64,000 nt of DNA from Ectocarpus siliculosus (lineage: Eukaryota > Sar > Phaeophyceae > Ectocarpales > Ectocarpaceae), in contig FN649734.1 in NCBI GenBank assembly GCA_000310025.1, positions 403,498 to 467,497 of the forward strand, in the 5' to 3' direction. Positions within the stretch are counted from its first letter, which is position 1. Every line of letters starts with the position of its first letter. Below the pieces are notes generated by a model. The model searched no databases and was not told the origin of the DNA. It was given only the letters and a program-made list of their open reading frames with translations. Below are positions 33,501 through 44,921 of this stretch, one piece after another. The translations under genes and the position numbers were made by a program.

Positions 33501-33872
33501 CGTGGTGCAAGGGACACCATACGGACAGCAGTATTTTCAGCTCGCATACCACCGATGGATGCCGCAGAATTGTCATCCCTACGTTTACCACGAACATTCC
33601 ACAATCTAACACAACGAAGGCACGGCCGTGAAGGCACAATAGGGGTCACGTGCTCCGCTCGTTTTGGGATGAAACCTCGATCATGAGTATCGAATGGGTA
33701 GTCTTTCTATGTGTGCTTGTATTCATGCTTCCTAATGCGTACGTGAGCCTACCGGGTCCAAACTCTGGAGTGACAGGAGGTTCAGAGCGAGAATCCGGGG
33801 CCGGGCTTTCCGAGGAAAAGCTGAGTGGAAGTCTCCCATCAGCTTTAGGTGTTGCCGAGGAGGATCGGTCAC
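30595..33872 (-). CDS. Unrecognised low-complexity protein with C-terminal helical region (5' end unresolved)
   Basis: I cannot name this gene. Phase-consistent exons in gene order: 33872-33753, 33317-32512, 32175-31945, 31471-31394, 30999-30595 (545 codons to a TGA). The first about 370 residues are Ser/Pro/Gly/Gln-rich and basic (GKGKGKQRAPQQQPKKR), as in nuclear scaffold or chromatin proteins. The last two exons change character. They encode likely helices (TENVMKRQLTFREGFARAHS, then SFLEKLDDGFKMLAQVDELL) and an acidic Gly/Asn-rich tail. The start lies upstream. The first listed exon needs one base from an earlier exon. Candidate exons at 34025-33933 and one ending at 34665 look coding but their phase does not fit cleanly. 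It is divergent from SPO11. Confidence 0.6.
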
Positions 33873-34243
33873 CTGCAGAAACAGAGGAGGGAGAAGGGTG
33901 ACTTTAGTAATGATCGTGAAGCCATGACACACCTCAACGAATACTGCTGTAGCATTCATATGAGGAAATAGTGAAGAGGAAACGCGGCGGAACTTCTGGT
34001 CATACTGAGTCTCTACCGACTGTACCTTCAGCAGGAAACCTCTTCCACCCAAGCACCAGAGCAGTGACGCTTGCAAAAGCCGACAAGCTCACCGACGGTT
34101 GCTGATCTCAGGCTGGGTGTCGCAGTACCGGCGAACCCGTCGAGTGCGGAATTGTGTAGGTGTGTGTGTCGCATTTATTACCATCGACCGCACCGACCGG
34201 CTGACCAATGAAAAGACGTCAGTCTCAGAGCGGATGAAAATGT

Positions 34244-34294
<51 letters not shown>

Positions 34295-36191
34295 CAGGGG
34301 AGGAAGGCCAGAGAGAGACGGAATTGCCAGAAGGTTGACCGTGACTTACGATGACACAGCGAAAGGTGCACACTCGAGCAAGCAGGGAGGGCAAACCTTG
34401 CCACACACCTTGACTGCCGCGCTTGAACCGATCCATCGAATCTCCGTCTGTTGCTGGAAGGGACGAATATGAAATCACAAGAGAGAAGAGCAGTCTAACG
34501 AAATCCCGCAAGCTTCAACTGCTGCTTCTAGATCGGCAGTGCGGTCAAAGTCTGGTCCCCTATCGTGCGTTCGTCGCTGTCAGCAGTCAACCGGCTCAGG
34601 GTTTTGAGTTCGAACTAGGGGGGCCCGTGAGGAAATCGTGGCAGACGGGCATGGGTATTCTCACTTGTCTCTCCACGTCTCCCCCTGCACACCTGCACTG
34701 TACGCCTACACCTGCTGCCTCCGAACTCGACACGTCCACCACCATCATCTCGCGATACTGCTGGCTTCTAGAGTGCTCCTTGGTACTCGTGCTCGTGTTC
34801 TTCTGTGCCTCGGGCGGAGGTGTCTTGTTCGGAGGTGTGTGCCACGCCGCATCGTAGACTACTGTGGCCGATTTCATCGCTCCATTGCGCACTCCATACT
34901 GATGACAAGCTCTATCATCCTGTGAAAGTTTTTCACCCATACTGCATATAGTCACAGTCAACCCGCATCCCCTCCCTCAATGTTGTCACCTGGACGTAGA
35001 CGGATTCGATCGGTGCTTTGGGAAATTTCACTCGCCCTTGCTCAGTCTCTCTCCCGCCGGGCCACATGTGTGAGTTGGCAGACTTGTTGCATCCCATACT
35101 GCATCTCATACCGTTACCTCATTCAAGCTCCCGCCTAGGCACGTGTATCGCTTCAGAGTGTATGGTATGGACAGGTCCCGCAACAATATTCTGCAGTAGA
35201 GTGAGACCTGGTTCATGAAATACGTGCACCGTGTGTACCTGGTATTCTTGGAGAGGGGAGCGGCATGGCAGCTACAAGACCTCATACCCTCTTGATCGTC
35301 CTGCTCGCCTCTGCTCATATATGAACACGCACACAGATGAATGCAACGAAATTCTTTGGTTTGCATCTGCCTGACAGCTTCATAGACAAGGCTACCTAAT
35401 AATTCAGAACAATCAGACCTCAAGGAGTTACACAGGGAGTAGGTGAACGTATGCGAAAGTCACTTATCTCGTCACGTCACTGGCTCAAAGCGTGGTCCAG
35501 CACCCGGTTGCATTGAAGTTGGTATAGCCAGAGCACGGGCTCATCCCAGGTGGACGTATAAACTTCTGATGACATGATGCTACCAATCTCAATAGAATGG
35601 TGTGTCAGAGCGCCAGGGCGCGGTTTCACGACACACAGTCGAGCCTGAGAATATCATTATTCGATTGCTTGGATCAGTGCTTCAGATTCTGAATTTCACT
35701 TTGTCCAATTCTTCCTACGCATATTCTACCTTCGTTCGCATGCGAATTCTCGCATACCGACGATAGGTTGACGGTTCGATCACTCCACAGTGAACAGTGA
35801 ATGAACCTTGATCGACAAAATGATTAAACGAATGTTTCCCAACACCATCATGTTCGACACTGGCGACCGACCTCTTGGTAGTGCACACATCGAGGTGTGA
35901 AAGTGGGTCTAGGGGCCGCATGTTCACCGTCTTTTTGGAACGCATCAAGTACCACTGCATTCTCCCACCTGTTTTTCCGTATTTCCTCATGTCACGGCTG
36001 TACCTTGTGAAATGATTGGTCCAGTCATTTCGATATTCATGCCAGCAATGAAGGGCATGCCATCAGACGGCCCCGACAAAAAGATTACATCTGAACACAT
36101 TGATGTTTCCTTCCACTCCTCTCATGTTTCCACGTCCTGTTTTCACGTCCCTCTCCTCCCCCTGCAACCTTTCCTCTGCTGAAGATCGACC
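33873..36191. other. Region between the unknown minus-strand gene and SPO11
   Basis: Probably holds the missing 5' exons of the minus-strand gene plus both promoters. A minus-strand frame ending at 34665 with a good donor (CAA|GTGAGA) and one at 34025-33933 are candidates. A 50-bp dispersed repeat copy is at 34183-34234, followed by (TG)n then (AG)n at 34241-34294. Confidence 0.45.
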
Positions 36192-39100
36192 ATGTCAGTG
36201 ATGGTACTTTCTCGTCCATTGGATGTACGATCCGACGATCGCGAGCGCGTTCTCGCCAAGATTCAGGCGTTTGTCGTCGACTGGCTGGACCAGCTGGCCG
36301 GTGGGGATCTCCCGTCCTTCGAAGAGCAGTGCGTACTCTAATGCTATCTCTCACGCACTTCACCCCTTGATATCGGCGGTGACGCAAATGCTTGTAAGAT
36401 TAGCCGTGGTTTTGGAGTTTTCCCATCCGAGATAAATTCAAAAAAAATATTTCCAAACCATCGATAGTTTACCTCAGAGGCTGATCCTGGAACTATCTCG
36501 GAAGGGCAAAGACGACCCGGTTTGGTTCGGGTTCCGAGGTGTATGTCCTTGTCTGTCCTGAATTTGCGTTCTCGTGCACATGGCAAATTTCTCCGCGGCG
36601 ATTTGAATATCAAAGCATGGAATACTGCAGTGAGATAGTCTGGCACGCGTGGAACGCGCAACATGCGATAAACTCCTACAGCACGGGTCTTGCGTATTGG
36701 ACACAACGGCCACGATGAACGCTAGGCAACGGTCGTTCTGGGGCCTTCGACGATACGTGGTCCCTGGACTACGTGGCTGTTGGCATAGTTGCACTGCACA
36801 GCGTAGAGCTTGCCGTGGTCCCATCTTGCGCTGTAGATCACAGAGTTTCCCCCGCGGAAATGCTGTATATGCTCGTTTTCCTCGAGACAAACCATGCGAG
36901 AGTGAAAAATCGCGCCGCATGATCTCAGTTAGGTGTCAGCAGGCTCTTCAGCCGTACCGATAAAAGGCACCGTGAGCAGCAAGCACTCGTGTGCGCTCAT
37001 CACACCATGTGTTGAAGTAGGAATATCCGAGTTCTGTTTATATTCATTCCTGCCCGGCGACATCGTGTACGGACACGCGAAGGATCTGCCTTTGAGGGGA
37101 CCATAACTGCTTAGCCTTGCTATGCGTTTGGCCTAAGATACTTCAATGTCGTTTGAATGATACCGTTTTCAAGAAAGAAAGTGTTAGCCTACAGCAGTGA
37201 GCGATGCAAGGTGAACAATGCCTCCGACCCTCGACCTTCCTTTCCTAAACTCTTTGAATCTGTTGTCGGCGTGTCCTGGAACAGAGCTACCGAAGGCAAC
37301 GACGAAGGCATTGAGGACGACGATGATGATGACAGTCCGGGGGTGCTGGGCTTCGACAAAACACGGCAAGCGAGACGAACCAATTGCTTGCCCTTTCGGA
37401 CTTGGGTGTTAGTCTCGGCCGCGATATCCTCGATCTACGACCGATCACATAATGCAATGTGCCATGTGCCGTGGATGAAGGGTTGAGCAGGGCGCTTTGG
37501 CGCGTCAAGCACGACAACGCCTGAGCTTGGCCAAGTGGCAAACAGTTGTGCTGCGCTGAACTCGGCAAAGCCTGAGCTTGGCCGCATGTGGTTAATGAGC
37601 ACGCCGTTCAAAGATGGGCTGCGGACACACAACCGTTCCGGAAGTTCGCCCGCGGAAACGACTTGCGTGAGTAGAGAGCCGGTAACATCTCCCAAACTGA
37701 ATCTCGATGGTATTTCGGAACTCGGGCCCAACGCCCGTTATCGAACGCGAATACAAGGCGGGGTTCTGAACGGTGATCCCGAAACAATTGAGCCGGCTGC
37801 TTGAAGGGGGCGGCCTCTGTTCTTCCGCTACCAACCTCCAGGTCGGTGGCGAAACGACTGGTGCTGTCAAGGCAGGGCGCGGGCGAGAGCGAAATTGCGA
37901 GGTCAATTAATACCTGCGTAAGCTATGCGAGGTATGAACTTCAAACATCGTAACACGAGCCAAAGGCTGGCCAGAACCAGAAACTGTTCGACGTGCCAAC
38001 GAGGTAGAGTCAGTTTTTCGCAGATTCTCCAGCAGTGAATGTATCACCAAAACCAAAGGCCGGCATGAGATTTAAGCTCTCAAAGATCGCCGAACGTACA
38101 GCAGTCTAGCTGTGGACGTTTCAAGATATATGTTGGAAAAACCTTTACGAGGCCCATGCAGTGCGCCCCTTCGACGGAGACGCCCGGAATTAGCTTGAAT
38201 GTGTCTCCAACAACGGCTCAAAAAAGTTCTTCGCAAACATAACCTCTCGAATTTCCCATGATTCATTCACACCAGAACAATCCGCAAAACGAAGGGTCAC
38301 ACCCTGCGTTCGTCTCGTGCGCCTTGTTGCTGACATTTTTTTCAGTATTCTGTGCGTCATGAGCTTCTCCATGAGATTGCTGGAGACACGCAAGACGGCC
38401 ACCCAGCGTGAGATCTACTACACCTTCGTCAAGCACTTCGCAAATCAGGTGATGCCCTACCACGCAAAAATATGTCATGGCGGCTGCAACGCGTGCATGT
38501 TGCGCAGCGCGATCAGGACAGCGCGGCAACATCTCTAATGTGTGAGTTCCTCACGACATCTCAATGTTTGAGTTCCTCTCCGCATGCACAGGCGCAACCA
38601 ACGCAACAAGGTTCCTCAACAGACCGCGAAAGCCCCCACGTTACGCCAAACCAACGAGTAGAGTCGTGTGTTCACCTAAACCGTTGGATCAACGGGAATG
38701 CCTCGGGAGAGAGGTGGCGTCGCCCAAATATACATAGGTTGCTCCTCGATGTGAAACACCCCGTCGAATGGATCAGGAAAATGTTCTCATCGAATACCCC
38801 GCCCTCTCGAAAATCCTTCGCCGATAAGGGGAATTCGACATTTCGTCGTCCTCCGCCCCGCCCCCGTACTCCCTCGCGTGCATGCTGAAATTCCGGGGGA
38901 ATCTACATTCCCCGCCCCGCCCCCGCTTCCCCTCGCGTGCACACCAACTTGCTTTCCGTGTTTGGCCAGGGGGGGGGGGGGGGCAACCAAAAAATAAAAA
39001 CATTTTTCCCCCAACTTCCTTTCCATTTTCCCTCCCTTATCCAAATTTTTTTAACTTTTCTTTCCCCTTTTTTCCACGNNNNNNNNNNNNNNNNNNNNNN

Positions 39101-42100
39101 NNNNNNNNNNNNNNNNNNNNNNNNNNNNNNNNNNNNNNNNNNNNNNNNNNNNNNNNNNNNNNNNNNNNNNNNNNNNNNTCCTCAGGACTTCTCAATTTTG
39201 GATTTCTTTTCGGCAGGCACGGGGGAAACAAAGGCAACAGGTTTCCTCAACGGACCGGGAAGGCCCCCAGGTTACGCCAAACCAAGGAGAAGATTGGGGT
39301 GTTCACTTAAACCGTGGGTTAAAGGGGAATGCTTGGGGAGGGGGGGGGGTTCGCCAAAATATACATGGGTGGTTCCTGGATGGGAAACCCCCGGTGGAAG
39401 GGTTCGGGAAAATTTTTTCTTGGAATCCCCCGCCTTTTGGAAATTCTTTGGCCGATAGGGGGATTTGGACATTTGGTGGTCTTCCGCCCGGCCCCGGTAT
39501 TCCTTGGGGGGCAGGGGAAATTTCGGGGGGAATTTACTTTCCCCGCCCCGCCCCGGTTTCCCTTGGGGGGCACACCAAATTGGTTTTCGGTGTTTGGCCG
39601 GGGGGGGGGGGGGGGCAACCAAAAAATAGAAACATGTATCCCCCGACTTCCTTTCCATGTTCCCTCTCGTATGCGAGGTTGGTTGACGTTGCGTTCCCCT
39701 GTTCTGCACGGTTGTATCAGCACTCTTAGAGGTGGTAGGATCACTGCCAAGGCAAAACATGCTCTGACCACGCCAAACCCATCGACATTCGAAGTATCGG
39801 ATGTGAAACAGCTGGGGAATCTACCGACATCCTGCTTGCCCCCAGCGCCTCCTACCCAAGTTCAGCCCAGAATACTGGGGGGAAATTTGCACTTGCCCCG
39901 GGAGGGTCGTAATAGCACGTGCACAGTATGTTAAGGCATCCCCCGTCTCCCACCACCTTTGAAGCAGGGCATCGTGAAAGCAATGTATAGAAGCCCTTCT
40001 ATCTGAAGGAAGTTGCAGTTGCATCATACACTGCAATGGCTCGTCAGGTACAGAAGCAGACATATTGCGCCACCGCTTGAAAATGTGCATACTATCAACG
40101 AAACACTATTTACTCGTTCGAGATATCACCACCCCGTTCGAAGGGATGTGTATCAGAAGAAGACCTGGTGGGTCCTACTGTCCTCACGTATGTAACGCCC
40201 TGCTCCTTTGTTGGTTATTTTCTTCCTGTCGAACGGACAGACGAAGTGCAACGACGCCATCCTAGACTGCTGCAGCTTGCTCGGCGAGCCGCGCCACTGC
40301 CTTGGCATTGTCGCGAGCTCCAGGGGCTACCTGGCGGGACGCATATCCATTCGCGGCGAGGTGAACACCCCCGAAAAAAATGGGGGGTCGTATTCTGGTC
40401 GAGAAGCTGAAAGTGGCCGCTTCAAGCTACGGTGGTAGGATTTGCCCCTAGAGGATCAAGAGGCACGACACGACTGGCGTACTCGAGAATTCCTTGTCAA
40501 CAAGAGATGATTCTCCAAGATTTTCCACCTCGTCTTTGTCATGCTCATGTGTACGGTATTCAACCTGCAGCACGCCGATCGGGTGCCTGCCGCTGCGTGG
40601 AAGACCTTCGATCTAACGTGGCTGAGGGCAGCTGGTTTCGGTCTTGGTCTCGATTCACCTCGGAAAGAACAGTACAGCAATCCGTCTCGTCGACATTCGT
40701 TTATTTTTTTTATGCCTCATGTCAACATGACTTGGGCTCGCGTTCGAAGAACCGGGGAGTATCTCATTTCGCTGTAGCTCATCATGGCGATCGTCAAGAT
40801 TATGCCGCCGCAGCGTGGACCATTCCACGATGACGACAATGGTGGCGATTCGGTCGAACTGTCAATTTCCGTTGTGGCCCGCAACTGTTTCGACTTGCAA
40901 CGGGCAGGGCTTCGAGGACTGGCAAGACCCTAGATCCACTGGCGGGTCGTCGGGTCTGGCCATCACTTCCGACTGGCTAACGCGTCCCCTGGAGCTTAAG
41001 TCCGACGCTCGCATCGTCCTCGTCGTTGAGAAAGATGGGGTTTTCAACCGCATGGTTGAGGACGGCTTTTACGACAGGCAATTCGAGTCGCAACTGCTCA
41101 ACAAACATCGGGCTACATTGTGGGCGAGGAGACGAATGCACAGCGTATAGACGGAGCAGCCCTGTTGACCATGGATGGTGTTGCCGCAATATAGGCAGTA
41201 CCTCATGTTCGCAAACGTTCCGAGAACGGAGCCGTTATGAAGCGTTCACGAACTGTTTTGTTGCTCCTCAACCACGTTCGTGCCAAACAGGGCGAACGTT
41301 TCCACACTCCACTATCTTCGCAGGATTCCGAGTGTCCTAGTCACTGGGCAAGGTTTCCCGCCTTTAGCGGTTCGAGCGTGCGTCTACAGGCTGGCCGAGG
41401 CCTTGGACTTGCCGGTGCTTGGTCTGGTCGACTGCAACCCGTTTGGTGAGATCAACGCAGGATTCACAAAAAACTCTCGCGTAGTCACGTGCGCCATGCG
41501 GCGCAAAGTATCCTGTCGACATCTTCAAGATTCAGTGACAAACCTGACCAAATATTCCCAATGGGGTCGCCACTCCGGTTCTATATGGTCGGTGCTCAAA
41601 CAATGACATTATTGCGTCCCCTTCACTTTAATGTGGACTCTTGCCACGAGACGCCAACAAATTGCCGGATTGGTGTATGTCTAAAGCTGACTGCCTCGAT
41701 GCTGGATGCTGCGCGCGTGGAATGCTGCGCAAAGTTTCATCCCGAAGGTCAAAACGCACATGATCACGATGCCTCCTGCCTTTTACGAGCTACCATGCGA
41801 TACGATGACGGTTCCCGCACCTTTCTAGGGCTCAGCGTTTTTCTCCAGTACAAGGAAGGCTCGTCGAGGCAGGGACGGGGCTCCGCCAAATTCGGGGTGC
41901 CCGAAATGAAGTGGGTGGGTCTTCGCCCTTCCCAGCTTGACGATCTTGACCTTCCGGATGAGGCGAGTCGAAAAATAAAAAACGCATCTTCAAGGTGCTA
42001 TCACAACTCTTGCTGTTGAGAGGATTTTTGGTCCTCTGATTATACGATCCGCCACCAGCTTCCAAGAGAGATGGCCGAGTAGTAAACAGGCGTTGCATCC

Positions 42101-43087
42101 CCTCAAACTCCACTCATGGCAACCCTGGATTTGAAGTGGAAATTAACTTTGGAGAGAGCAACGAAGCCCACCCTTCCTCGTATCGGCACGCTGCCGCGGG
42201 CGATCGAAACTGAAGCGAGCCCTTGACCTTCAGAGCACACGTTATCTGCAAGCCGCGCATTCTTTGCTCTTTCGAAACTGTTTCGTCTCTCCACCAGGTG
42301 CACCAGACGCTCTCTCAGCAAGACCTCTCCAGGGCGCAATCCGTCGCCAACTCTACGCTTGTCACAGACAACCCCGACACGTACGGGGAGGAGGTAGAGT
42401 ACTGGCTCGACACCGAAAACCCAGGCAAGGGAAAGGGATGCGAGAGAATCTCTCCAAACACGTCGATTGGCAAGGGTGATCTTCCTATCGTTTGGCCCAG
42501 CTTGGCGATAGAGCAATCAATGTACCTCGTCGTGTCCCTTTTGTCCAAAACTGCTTTTTCTCTCTTTCTGATGCAAATTTTCCCTCTGAGGCTGTACTTT
42601 CTGTCATCGCGTATCCCTTAGCAAAGATCATGCCTAGGTCAACCGATTTCCCCTAAGAGAAAATTTTCCTCCACGGTAACGGTAACCACCCAAACGATAC
42701 TACCGCCGGCGGACCGACGTACAAAAAGCTTTGGTCATGACCCCCCGGCATTCTTATAGGCGCCCCTCGCGGCTTTCTCAGAGGAGATCATTAGAAATTT
42801 CTTGCATTCCTTCTTTAACGCGATGCTGCGACCGTGGAATTACGCTCCTTCGGTGTGAAGAGGACGAAAGAGGACACAAATACCGATTTTGCCAGAGCGC
42901 TGTTCGTGAAGACGCCAACAACGACGACGACACCGACTAATCTCTCACGAGGCAAGGGTTTTTGTGTGGAATGCCTCGTTCTGGTGCAGGGTCGAAGGTC
43001 GAGTTGGAGGCGCTGTACACGCTGGGCATGAATGCCCTCACCGGACGCTTTCTGGAGACTGCGATTCTTCACGAGGACTACATATGA
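36192..43087 (+). CDS. SPO11: SPO11 / topoisomerase VI subunit A-like meiotic DNA-cleavage protein
   Basis: Homologue of the protein that makes meiotic double-strand breaks through a tyrosine-DNA link. Exons: 36192-36328, 37285-37407, 38346-38448, 40241-40360, 40908-41077, 41324-41445, 41829-41962, 42298-42424, 42990-43087, giving 377 aa, the normal family length. The winged-helix part has TATQREIYY with likely catalytic Tyr112. The Gly-rich segment SSRGYLAGRI follows, then the Toprim domain: LVVEKDGVFNRM with Glu202, IPSVLVTGQGFP, LGLVDCNPFG, then VPEMKWVGLRPSQL and the C-terminal KVELEALYTLG. The Toprim DxD motif reads Asp254-Cys-Asn256. Introns 5, 7 and 8 are best fitted with GC donors (CAG|GCAATT, GAG|GCGAGT, CAG|GCAAGG). 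For intron 8 a GT donor at 42479 would add 18 residues. Intron 3 contains the assembly gap, so an extra small exon there cannot be excluded. Confidence 0.9.
38589..39706. other. Probable false duplication around an assembly gap
   Basis: Sequence at about 38589-39060 and 39205-39690 is the same segment with many homopolymer-type differences. Shared landmarks are TTACGCCAAACCAA, the G-run followed by CAACCAAAAAATA, and ACTTCCTTTCCAT. The left copy degrades toward the gap and the right copy degrades toward the gap, as expected of two low-quality contig ends that overlap but were not merged. It lies in SPO11 intron 3. Confidence 0.75.
39079..39178. other. Assembly gap of 100 N
   Basis: Exactly 100 undetermined bases, a conventional placeholder for a gap of unknown size. 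It lies between SPO11 exons 3 and 4. The reading frame joins cleanly across it without invoking missing sequence. Confidence 0.99.
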
Positions 43088-44921
43088 AACTGTTATTCTC
43101 GAGCACGATGCTCTGGCACTGCAGTACCGTGCCTCGCTCATATTATTCGGCGAAGCATGTTCCACCGTTGGTTCTCGTGGTGGTGTTGTTGCGAGAACAG
43201 CGGCGTTGCCGAGGGTGCGAGGAGACCCGCCACACCGGAGGCACAGACAACAACTACGAGCTATGCCAGAGCCGGCAAAATAACAAACACTCATCCCACC
43301 TTGTTCACTAAACAAGGTGTGCCCTCCAAAAGCCCACGATTGGAGTTTCGTGCCCGGAAAAAAACCACGATTGGAGGTTCACGGAACTTGACGACGCTTC
43401 AGATAACCTCCAACCCTGCCGAGGTATCAGAAGGAGACCGCACTACTGTACTGAGGACGGGCTTATTTGGTTCGACATCACGGTCAGCCGTGTCAGGAAC
43501 CCTTTGCTCTCCTGAGCGTTTTGCAAACAAGTGAAGATTCGTCCCAGGAGACGACTTGGCATCGGCTTGAAAACTTGCCTGGGGCTTGTCGTCGTGGGAA
43601 ACCGTCGCCCTTCCTTGTGTTTTTACTCTCCATGATGTTTGTCCACCCCGGTTATTGGCCTAGAGGCGCATGCTTGTACGGAGCGAAGCTGTGCGACTCT
43701 CAACATGTTCCCGGCAAAATATCGTGGGCCACCCCAAAGACTAAGAGGGAAGTTGTCTGGTCGACAGGGCCACTGGAGTTGGGAGGGAATCAAGTCATGT
43801 AGCTGCCCGAACCATCACAGGAGCACTCTCGGAGGGGGACTAACAGTATCGTCACGGCCCCGCCTCTTCCGCGGTCGCCCGTAGGCAACACCTACTTCGG
43901 TCAAAAGGTTAAAAACCATTTTGACACAGCCAATATGAGCTGCACCCTTAAATACCACCAAATACGCCTCACTATATCCTCTGAGATGCCAAGAATACTG
44001 CATCGATCTCTTACTTTCCCCAACCCCAACCCCAGCACCGAGAAACTTCCTCTTGTTTCTCTACAAGGCCGACTTCTTCTTTAGCAAAAACACAACACTG
44101 TGACAGCCATAACCAACCTCACCCCCACTGGCTTGCATGCTTATGTTACCCGGTACAACTGGATCACTATGCTTTACATCACCCATTCATTGAAAGTAAT
44201 GGGCGAAAGAAATCCCACCCCTTCGAAATGGGCCCGTGAAGCGGGGTATAGCCCTCGTCGCCGGCTCGTCGCTGTTGCGATACGCCCTTCCGGCGTGCCT
44301 GTTCCTTTCTACACCCCAACTCGCCAAATACCACCGTCGATTGGCTTGAGCGACGTCAAAAATTCTCCAAACAGCTGTGCTCGTGCTGGGGGAACTCACG
44401 ACCAACCGCTCGAGATAGTGGCACCAAATGTTCTGCACCCCCCCAAAGCTCGACCACCTGTATCGGGGACTGCCAATAACCACACAATTAGGCGACGCTG
44501 CCGTGATATCTGTCACACAGCATCGGGCCTGTCCTCTATCTACCACATCACACTCGCGTTAAGTACTACGCTGCTGGCTGGTACCGTGCAACGATGCCTT
44601 CTCTACTTTCGCTCACAACCTATCATATGCTACAAGCTTGTGCTATGTACAGTCGGTGAACACAGACGGGGTACATTGAGCTTGGCTGCTGCCTAGTACA
44701 TGAGCACGAACCATCCGGGCATTATAACGCGTTGCCGGTGGTTGACGTCAGACCAAAGTACTCTGAACAACATAAAACACTCTTTAGGCGGGCATCGGGA
44801 AATATTATCGTCATTTTGTTGAGCTACAATACGTCTCCCGCTAGGGATGGTCGGCAGGAGGTCGGCCCTCTTGTCCATGCGAGCTGTGTCCTGTTAATCA
44901 GTCATGACGAGAACCAACGAA
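43088..44921. other. Convergent intergenic region between SPO11 and the surface-protein gene
   Basis: No supported exon or RNA gene. A short duplicated phrase (CCCACGATTGGAG / ACCACGATTGGAGG, about 43336-43380) is the only local repeat noted. Confidence 0.5.

Noticed and set aside
33933-34025. Candidate exon (VQSVETQYDQKFRR) upstream of the unknown minus-strand gene
   Set aside because: Good acceptor and donor, but it ends in phase 0 while the next exon needs one carried base; left out of the model.
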